Of a DNA stretch of 64,000 nt, positions 43,931-50,290 are shown in pieces. This stretch comes from Promicromonospora sp. AC04 (GTDB lineage: Bacteria > Actinomycetota > Actinomycetes > Actinomycetales > Cellulomonadaceae). The stretch lies in the NCBI RefSeq assembly GCF_003058225.1, contig NZ_QBUG01000001.1, positions 620,001 through 684,000 on the forward strand. Direction: 5' to 3'. A model generated the notes under the pieces. That model searched no databases and had not been told where the DNA came from. It saw only the letters and a program-made list of their open reading frames with translations. The position numbers and the translations under genes were made by a program. The stretch's first letter is position 1. Each line of letters begins with the position of its first letter.

Positions 43931-43949
43931 AGGCAGCATTATGCTGCCT
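43931..43949. promoter_or_regulatory. Perfect 19-bp palindromic operator of the glycoside operon
   Basis: AGGCAGCATTATGCTGCCT has perfect 9-bp arms around one T, 44 bases upstream of the binding-protein start. It is the obvious site for the ROK regulator encoded within the operon. Confidence 0.8.
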
Positions 43950-44058
43950 AGTAGCGATTTTGAACCCACTCGTTGCGGGTCCGTTTATCAAGGTAGGGAC
44001 GGCCCGTTTCGACGGCATAACGCGAGAGTGACGAATAATTTCGGCGTAGGTAGCAAAA

Positions 44059-44936
44059 TCAGGAGCCGGATTCGCCGGTGAGATCCTTGATGCGGATGTT
44101 CCGCCACCGGCACTGGGCGCCCCGCCCCCATCGGGCCTCGCCGAAGACAGAGTCGTTGTCGTGCACCTCGAAGGCGATGTGCCCGCGCGGGCCGAGGGCG
44201 TCCAGGACGGCCTGCGGGTCGTAGTCCGGCGAGTCGAGGGCGGCCGTGTCCAGCTCGGCGATCTTCAGGCCGTTCACCCAGGTGGTGATCACCGGGAGGG
44301 CGCCGACGCACCGGATCCGCAGCTCGTTCCAGCCGCCCAGCGCCAGACCTTCAGGAAGTCCTCGACGTCGGCCGCGTAGCTCAGCCGCCCGACCTTCTCG
44401 GGCGTCACCGGCTCGGTCGAGGTGGCCGGGTCGTCGGCGGCCAGCCCGACCGGCGTGCCGTCGTCGTCCCGGACGGAGACGACGGCGAACGGGACCGCCG
44501 AGAAGCTGGCCAGGCCGTTGCCGAAGAACCCGCCGATGCCGCCGGACTCGCGGTGGTCCAGCAGCACCTGGAAGCCCTCCCAGGTGTCGGGCCGACGCCG
44601 GACCATGACGCCCGTGTCGGCCGGCCAGTCCGGGCGGGCCTCGACCACGAGCTCGAAGTCGCCGTACGCGTCGTCGCTGACGAGGTAGCCGCCGTAGCCG
44701 GCGCCCGGCGTCTCCTGCTCGCCGACGACGTAGCCGTCCTCGACCCGCCACACGGCGGGATGCTCCTCCGGCGCCGCGGGCACCTCGACCCCGAGCCGCG
44801 CCAGCTCGTCGTTCACGTCGGGGCCGCCGGGATACATGGTGCCGTAGACGCGGGGCACCGCGTGCCAGCCGTCCAGGGTCACTCCGTCGAACAGCGGGAC
44901 GAACCCGTCGTCGTCGAACGTCTCGATGGTGGTCAT
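44059..44936 (-). pseudogene. 3-keto-disaccharide-hydrolase-like (DUF1080) gene with a one-base frameshift
   Basis: Two frames together encode one DUF1080-type protein of about 292 residues. The first (from ATG 44936) gives FVPLFDGVTLDGWHAVPRVYG through EDFLKVWR and then goes out of frame, stopping at 44289. The second continues the family sequence from GGWNELRIRCVGALPVITTWVNGLKIAELD to the stop at 44059. The break lies near 44338-44344, where one base appears to be missing. DUF1080 (jelly-roll) proteins include enzymes that cleave 3-keto-glycosides. The start overlaps the beta-propeller stop (ATGA), so it is the last gene of its operon. A sequencing error is as likely as a real inactivation. 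Confidence 0.85.
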
Positions 44937-45868
44937 GGCCGCTCCTGCTCGTTGCCGGAGGCGTCGCCGGACACCGTGTCGACGGGGTAGTCGACGAACG
45001 CGAACGCCGATCCGTCGGGTGACCAGCTGGGCACGTTGATGGTGCCCTGGCCGCCGTCGAGCGCGACCAGGGTGGTGGGCCGCTGCCAGTCGCCGACGGA
45101 GACGAGCCGGAGCTCGACGGGCAGGTCCGCGGGGTGCCCCGTGGTGCCGGGCGGGTAGCTGAGGTAGACGACGACGTCGCCGGTCGGCGCGACGTGCGGG
45201 AACCAGTTGACGCGCTCGTCGAAGGTGAGCTGCTCCAGCCCGGCGCCGTCGGGCCGGACCCGGGCCAGCTGCGCGTGGCCGGGCTCGGCGGAGAACTGCT
45301 CGGTGTTGAAGAGGATCCACTCGCCGTCGGGCGTCCACTCGCAGCCGTCCGCGGGGCCGGGGTCGGTAGTGACTGCGACGTCGCCGGATCCGTCGATCCG
45401 GACGGTGTGGATGGTGGCCGACGCCCACCAGTTGTCGCCCTCGGGCTCCAGGCGCACGTAGCCGAGCAGGGTGCCGCCCGGGCTGATGCCGTGGAGGAAG
45501 TGCATCCCGCCGTCGTCGTTCGTCACCCGGCGGGCGTCGCCGCCGGCCAGAGGGACCGCCCAGATGTGCCAGTCGTTCGCTGACGCGAAGACCGTCACGC
45601 CGTCCGGGGAGAGGACGTGGTCGTTGTTGACGTCGGGCAGGCCGTTCGCGGCGATCGCCCGCGGCGGCGCCGACCCGTCGGCCGGGAGGGTCCACAGCAG
45701 CCCGTCCCCGTTCACGACGAGGCGGCCGTCCGCAGTCCAGTTCGGGGCCTCGTAGAGCCGCTCGCGGGACTCGTGCACGTCGCGGATCGCTCCGCTCGCG
45801 CGGTCCCAGACGCGGATCCGGGCTCGCTGCCCGCTCCGCAGGCGGCGGGCGGGAATCTCCTCGGTCAT
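44933..45868 (-). CDS. Cytoplasmic TolB-like beta-propeller protein
   Basis: This 311-residue protein is built of repeated PD40/WD40-like blades, seen as recurring ...PNWTADGRLV, HVLSPDGVTVF, EWTPDGEWILF, NVPSWSPDGSAFAF. It lacks a signal peptide, unlike true TolB, so it should be cytoplasmic. It shares four-base overlaps with the UPF0303 gene before it and the DUF1080 gene after it. The family often accompanies sugar oxidoreductase operons in actinobacteria; whether it binds sugar or acts as a lyase or epimerase is not known. Confidence 0.82.
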   Translation of the reverse strand: MTEEIPARRLRSGQRARIRVWDRASGAIRDVHESRERLYEAPNWTADGRLVVNGDGLLWTLPADGSAPPRAIAANGLPDVNNDHVLSPDGVTVFASANDWHIWAVPLAGGDARRVTNDDGGMHFLHGISPGGTLLGYVRLEPEGDNWWASATIHTVRIDGSGDVAVTTDPGPADGCEWTPDGEWILFNTEQFSAEPGHAQLARVRPDGAGLEQLTFDERVNWFPHVAPTGDVVVYLSYPPGTTGHPADLPVELRLVSVGDWQRPTTLVALDGGQGTINVPSWSPDGSAFAFVDYPVDTVSGDASGNEQERP

Positions 45869-46425
45869 CGGTTCGCTCCTTCGGCGAGGTGGGCGCGCAG
45901 TCCTTCGACGATGAGGTCATGGTCCTCCTGCGAGGACAGGCCCGAGGCAGTGGCGGCGGCAACGACGCCGACGCCGCGCACCCGGATGGGGAACGAGCCG
46001 CCCGTCACGGCGTAGTCCGCGCCCAGCCACCCGACGGCGGCGGCGTCGATCCCAGCGGCGGAGAGCCGCGCGTCGACGAGCGCGCTGCTGTTCTCCATCC
46101 GCAGCACGACGGCGGCCTTGCGGGCGATCCAGGTGTCCTGGTCGGGGGTGATCCCCGGCAGCGCGGCACGGAACAGGACCAGGCCGGGGCGCCGGATGTC
46201 GATGCCGACGGCGTGGCCCGCTTCCTGGGCGATAGCGGTGATCCGCGAGCCGAGGCGCCAGGCGTCGGCGTGGTCGAACGAGTCGAGGACCAGCTCGTGC
46301 TCCTGGCGCTCCAGCTCGGCGATGGCGTCGGTCAAGGTGGCTCCCCCGTGCGTCGTGGCTGCTTGAGTCGTGGCGGCTTCGACCGCGGCCGCTTCGGTAG
46401 TGGCCGCTTCGGTAGTGCCGGTCAT
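45865..46425 (-). CDS. UPF0303 / heme-degrading-domain-like (GlcG/HbpS-type) protein
   Basis: The 186-residue protein has a UPF0303 core: LVLDSFDHADAWRLGSRITAIAQEAGHAVGIDIRRPGLVLFRAALPGITPDQDTWIARKAAVV. The core is preceded by about 25 Ala/Thr/Glu residues with internal repeats (TTEAA, TTQAA). Members fold like GlcG/HbpS and are sometimes labelled heme-degrading, without firm biochemical proof. It is joined by four-base overlaps to the Gfo/Idh/MocA gene and the beta-propeller gene. Its role in sugar metabolism is unknown. Confidence 0.82.
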   Translation of the reverse strand: MTGTTEAATTEAAAVEAATTQAATTHGGATLTDAIAELERQEHELVLDSFDHADAWRLGSRITAIAQEAGHAVGIDIRRPGLVLFRAALPGITPDQDTWIARKAAVVLRMENSSALVDARLSAAGIDAAAVGWLGADYAVTGGSFPIRVRGVGVVAAATASGLSSQEDHDLIVEGLRAHLAEGANR

Positions 46426-47456
46426 GAGGCGGCGATCTGGGCTCGGGCCTCGTCGATGGTGGCGAGGATCGACACGGTCTCCTCCAGCGTGTGCACGGGC
46501 GACTCGGTACGGCCCTCGCCGACGAACCGCGCCAGCGCCGTCGCCTCCCACGACAGCCCGTCGAACAGCGTCAGGCCGGTCGGGTCGCTCCACGTGAGGG
46601 TCGGGGCCGCGTGGTCCGTGCCGGTCAGCGTGAAGGACGTCGGGGTGTAGAAGTAGGCGTCGACGAAGATCGACGCCTCCGACCCGGCGACCGCCGCCGT
46701 CGTGGGCGTGCGGGCCAGCATCGACGTCGTCAGCGTGGACTGCGCGCCCTGCCCGTGGGTGAGCACGAGCGTCGAGTACGCGTCCACCCCGGTCTGCGTC
46801 ATCCCGCCGACGGCGACGACGCCGGTCGGGGCGCCGAGGATCATCGAGTCGAGCTGCACCGGGTAGATCCCGAGGTCCAGGAGCGCTCCCCCGCCCAGCT
46901 CGGGCCGGTAGAGCCGGTGCTCGGGGTTCGCCGGGATCGCCTGGCCGTGGTCGGCGTGGACCGACCGGATCTCCCCGAGCACGCCGTCGGCGACAAGCCG
47001 GCGGAGGACCGACGCCTGGGGCAGGTAGCGGCTCCACATCGCTTCCATCACGAGCACGCCGGCGGCGCGGGCGGCGTCGGCCAGGGTCTGCGCCTCGGCG
47101 GCGTTCACCGCAATGGGCTTCTCGATCAGCACATGCTTCCCCGCGGCGATGGCCGCGAGGCCGGCCGCGAGATGCTCGCTCTGCGGGGTCGCGACGTAGA
47201 CGACGTCGACGTCGGGATGCGTGACGAGCTGGTCGACAGAGCCGAAGGCCTGCTCGATGCCGTGGGCCGCCGCGAACGCCGCGGCGCGATCGATCGAGCG
47301 GGACGCCACCGCGACAAGACGCTGCTTGGTGTGCGCCCGGAGGGCGTTCGCGAGCTCCCCGGCGATCCAGCCCGGTCCGACGATTCCCCAGCGCAGTGCC
47401 GGCTCCCCCGTGCCGGGGAGGTAGAGCTCGGGTTCGGGAAGGTGAGAAGGCAGCAT
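46422..47456 (-). CDS. Gfo/Idh/MocA-family sugar oxidoreductase
   Basis: The 344-residue protein has a Rossmann domain (LRWGIVGPGWIAGELANAL) and the catalytic EKP motif (GKHVLIEKPIAV), then the C-terminal alpha/beta domain (GGGALLDLGIYPVQL, where Asp and Tyr/His complete the site). Such enzymes oxidise or reduce sugars and inositols with NAD(P), including 3-keto sugars. The ATG at 47456 has TGGAG upstream; a GTG at 47501 would start within the operator. It is the first gene of an operon with UPF0303, beta-propeller and DUF1080 genes, and it is divergent from an MFS sugar transporter. Confidence 0.9.
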   Translation of the reverse strand: MLPSHLPEPELYLPGTGEPALRWGIVGPGWIAGELANALRAHTKQRLVAVASRSIDRAAAFAAAHGIEQAFGSVDQLVTHPDVDVVYVATPQSEHLAAGLAAIAAGKHVLIEKPIAVNAAEAQTLADAARAAGVLVMEAMWSRYLPQASVLRRLVADGVLGEIRSVHADHGQAIPANPEHRLYRPELGGGALLDLGIYPVQLDSMILGAPTGVVAVGGMTQTGVDAYSTLVLTHGQGAQSTLTTSMLARTPTTAAVAGSEASIFVDAYFYTPTSFTLTGTDHAAPTLTWSDPTGLTLFDGLSWEATALARFVGEGRTESPVHTLEETVSILATIDEARAQIAAS

Positions 47457-47494
47457 GTCCACGCTCCAGATCGACGTCGTTGTAGACGAACCAG

Positions 47495-47508
47495 TTGGCA
47501 CGAGCTAA
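47495..47508. promoter_or_regulatory. LacI-type operator copy 1 (shared 14-bp site)
   Basis: TTGGCACGAGCTAA lies in the divergent promoter between the Gfo/Idh/MocA and MFS genes. It differs by one base from the site at 47528 and resembles the site before the LacI gene. Confidence 0.75.
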
Positions 47509-47527
47509 GGTGAGCTCGGCGCACAGG

Positions 47528-47541
47528 TTAGCACGAGCTAA
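47528..47541. promoter_or_regulatory. LacI-type operator copy 2 (shared 14-bp site)
   Basis: TTAGCACGAGCTAA has inverted 5-base arms (TTAGC/GCTAA). It lies 33 bases, about three helix turns, from copy 1, so two dimers would bind the same face. Confidence 0.75.
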
Positions 47542-47599
47542 ATCGGGTCACCGAGGACCCGGCAGCTGACCGTTCCGCGCACGACTCGAGGAGGCGTCG

Positions 47600-48862
47600 A
47601 TGGCGACGAGACTGCCCGCACACCCGTTCACGAACCCGGACCCCACCCAACCCGTCAGCAAGTGGTACATCACCACCATCGGCATCGCTCAGTTCGGGAT
47701 CTTCCTGGCGATCCTGTCCCCCGTCATGGTGAGCATGCAGCTCAAGGCGCAGGACCTGAACCCCGCCGACCCGGCGTCGGTGATCGCCGTGGTCCTGCCG
47801 ATCGGCTCGATCGGCGCGATCCTCGGCAACCCGCTGTTCGGGGCGCTCAGCGACCGCACACGCACCCGGTGGGGACGACGTCGGCCCTGGCTGCTCGGCG
47901 GCATCGTCGGCCTGCTCGTCGGCCTCGCCGCCGTGGCCTACTCGACGAACGTGCTGATGCTGACGCTGGCCTGGCTGTTCTGCCAGCTCGCGTCGAACGC
48001 GGCGTTCGCCGCGCTCATGGCCAGCTTCGCCGACAATGTGCCCCCGCTCCAGCGCGGGCAGGCCTCCAGCGTCCTGGGCCTCGCGCAGAACGTCTCGATC
48101 CTGGCGGGCACCTACGCCGCCGCGCTCCTGGTCGCCAACCTGCCGCTGCTGTTCATCCTCCCCGGCGTCGTCGGCGTCGCCTTCGTGATCGTCTACGTGC
48201 TGGCCACGCCCGACCGCATGCCGGAGGCCGCGCCCGAGCGCTTCTCCGTCCTGACCATAATTCGCACCTTCTGGGCCAACCCGCTGCAGCACCCCGACTT
48301 CGGCCTGGCCTGGTGGTCGCGGTTCCTGATCGTCCTCGCGACGTTCCTGTTCACGACCTTCCGCCTCTTCTACATGCAGGACCACCTCGGCCTCACCACG
48401 GAGCGGGCGGTATCGGCCGTCGCGACCGGCGTCCTGCTGTACACGATCGCCCTGCTGGTGGCCACCGCTTCGTCCGGCTGGCTGTCCGACCGGCTGCGCC
48501 GCCGCAAGGTCTTCGTCGGCGGGTCGACGCTGCTGTTCGGCATCGGGCTCGTCGTGCTCGTCTACGCCGACGACGTGCTCGTCTTCTACGTCGCCGAGAT
48601 CATCATGGGCCTGGCCTACGGCATCTACGTCGCCGTCGACAACGCACTGGTGGTCGACGTGCTCCCCGACCCCGACCGCCCCGGCAAGGACCTCGGCGTC
48701 ATGAACATCGCCAACTCGCTGCCGCAGTCCTTCGCGCCCGCGCTCGGCGCGTTCCTGCTCGGCGTGGGCGGCGGGGACAACTATCCGGTGCTGCTCTGGG
48801 GCGCCGGCATCGTCGCCCTGGTCGGGGCGGCCGTCGTCATCCCCATCCGCGGGGTCCGCTAG
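47600..48862 (+). CDS. MFS sugar transporter (GPH/SLC45-like)
   Basis: The 420-residue protein has twelve hydrophobic segments and the loop FGALSDRTRTRWGRRRPWLLGG, characteristic of glycoside-type cation symporters and sucrose-like MFS carriers. It should import a glycoside or disaccharide across the inner membrane. GAGGAGG precedes the ATG. Its promoter region is shared with the Gfo/Idh/MocA operon and carries two LacI-type sites, so transport and metabolism are probably induced together. Confidence 0.9.
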   Translation: MATRLPAHPFTNPDPTQPVSKWYITTIGIAQFGIFLAILSPVMVSMQLKAQDLNPADPASVIAVVLPIGSIGAILGNPLFGALSDRTRTRWGRRRPWLLGGIVGLLVGLAAVAYSTNVLMLTLAWLFCQLASNAAFAALMASFADNVPPLQRGQASSVLGLAQNVSILAGTYAAALLVANLPLLFILPGVVGVAFVIVYVLATPDRMPEAAPERFSVLTIIRTFWANPLQHPDFGLAWWSRFLIVLATFLFTTFRLFYMQDHLGLTTERAVSAVATGVLLYTIALLVATASSGWLSDRLRRRKVFVGGSTLLFGIGLVVLVYADDVLVFYVAEIIMGLAYGIYVAVDNALVVDVLPDPDRPGKDLGVMNIANSLPQSFAPALGAFLLGVGGGDNYPVLLWGAGIVALVGAAVVIPIRGVR

Positions 48863-48905
48863 GCAGACGGCGTACGGGCCGGGTGGTGGCCGCGGGAGCG
48901 GACCT

Positions 48906-49967
48906 CTACCCGGTTCGTGCCGGGCCCGTGGAGTCGCGGACCACCAGGGTCGTCGCCGTCGCGACCGAGCGGCGCGGCCCGTCCGCACCCTCGACCCGGT
49001 CGAGCACGGCCTCCAGCGTCGCCTCGACCGTCGCCTCGACGTCCTGGTGGACCGACGTCAGCCGGTGGTACGACAGGGACGCCAGGTAGCTGTCGTCGAA
49101 CCCGACCACGGAGATCTCGTCCGGCACGCGCACGCCCGAGCGGGCGAACACCGCCAGCACTCCCACCGCGCACTGGTCGCCGCAGCACACCACCGCCGTC
49201 GGGCGCCGGTCGCGCGCGACGATCTTCCGCGCGGCCGCGGCGCCGTCCTCCTCGGAGAACCCGCTCGGCAGCACCTCGATCCGGTCGGCCAGGCCGGACC
49301 CCGTCATCGCGGCGCGGTACGCGTCGGCGCGATCCCGCCCCACCCCGCCGTCCAGGCCGCCGACGTAGACGATGTCCCGGTGCCCCAGCGCCGTGAGGTG
49401 CTCGATCGCGAGGCGCAGCCCCTCGACCTCGTCGACGTGCACGTTGTCCACCTCTGGCTCCTGGACCCACTCGCCGAGCCAGGCCACCGGGACGAGTCGC
49501 CGCGCCTCGGCGAGCGCCGCCGAACCGGGGTCCGGGTTGAAGGCGACGAGCGCCTCCACCCGCTCCTCCATCAGCTCGGCGACGACGACGTCCGTGGAGC
49601 GCTCGTCGGTCATCGGCCCGAGCGCCAGGCCGAAGCCGCGCTCCGCCGCCCGCACGAAGAGCCGCTCCACGACCCGCGCCTGGAACGGGTGGTGGATCTG
49701 GAACATCATCCCGATCAGGTGCGTGCGGTTCTGGCGCAGCAGGCGCGCCGACGCGTTCGGGCGATACCCGAGCTCGTTGGCGGCGGCAAGGATCCGGTCC
49801 CGTGACTCGGCGCTCGGACCGGGTACGCCCCGCATCACCAGCGAGACAAGCTGGCGGGACACCCCGAGATGGTCGGCGACGTCCTTCATCGTCGGACGGC
49901 GCTGTGGGTCCCGGTCCTTCCGCCGCACCGGCGGCGTTGCCGGCGAGTCGTCCACGCTGGTCGTCAT
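48906..49967 (-). CDS. LacI-family transcriptional regulator
   Basis: The 353-residue protein has a 30-residue N-terminal extension, then a LacI helix-turn-helix (TMKDVADHLGVSRQLVSLVMRG), hinge NASARLLRQNRT, and sensor domain ending ISVVGFDDSYLASLSYHRLTSV. The ATG at 49967 is preferred to the frame start at 49991, since that lies within the operator. A 14-bp site similar to those at 47495 and 47528 lies 11 bases upstream, suggesting self-repression and control of both divergent operons. Confidence 0.9.
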   Translation of the reverse strand: MTTSVDDSPATPPVRRKDRDPQRRPTMKDVADHLGVSRQLVSLVMRGVPGPSAESRDRILAAANELGYRPNASARLLRQNRTHLIGMMFQIHHPFQARVVERLFVRAAERGFGLALGPMTDERSTDVVVAELMEERVEALVAFNPDPGSAALAEARRLVPVAWLGEWVQEPEVDNVHVDEVEGLRLAIEHLTALGHRDIVYVGGLDGGVGRDRADAYRAAMTGSGLADRIEVLPSGFSEEDGAAAARKIVARDRRPTAVVCCGDQCAVGVLAVFARSGVRVPDEISVVGFDDSYLASLSYHRLTSVHQDVEATVEATLEAVLDRVEGADGPRRSVATATTLVVRDSTGPARTG

Positions 49968-49977
49968 GCGCACCAGT

Positions 49978-49991
49978 CTTGCACGTGCCAA
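49978..49991. promoter_or_regulatory. LacI-type operator copy 3, in front of the LacI gene
   Basis: CTTGCACGTGCCAA (reverse complement TTGGCACGTGCAAG) matches the two sites at 47.5 kb in 11 of 14 positions compared with copy 1. Confidence 0.65.
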
Positions 49992-50149
49992 TAGAGGGGC
50001 ATCTCACACCTGCGGATGCACGTCCCGCAGGCGGTTTAGGCTGAGCGGACCAACTCCGAGCACGGGCCCCGGCCCGTGCTTCCTTGCGCGCAACCGCCAC
50101 CTTCGGCCGGCCCTCTGAGACGGCGTCGCTGGGATGCGGGGGCACACGC

Positions 50150-50230
50150 ATGCCCGTCCCATGGGCATAGATTTACGCGACGGCAACACAATGACCTGCA
50201 ATGGCTCTTTCTTCTGACCGGTATGTACCG
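50150..50230. promoter_or_regulatory. Upstream region of the P450-hydratase fusion with two inverted repeats
   Basis: The 299-base gap 49992-50290 separates divergent genes. ATGCCC (50150-50155) pairs with GGGCAT (50163-50168). Further down, CGGTATGTACCG (50219-50230) is a perfect 12-bp inverted repeat 61 bases before the start codon. The segment 50165-50235 is clearly less GC-rich than its surroundings, as expected for a promoter. No other elements are clear. Confidence 0.5.
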
Positions 50231-50290
50231 TATGTTCAATGACGTTCTCGGACGACGAGACCACGTCCCGGCCCAGGGGGAGTATTCGTT

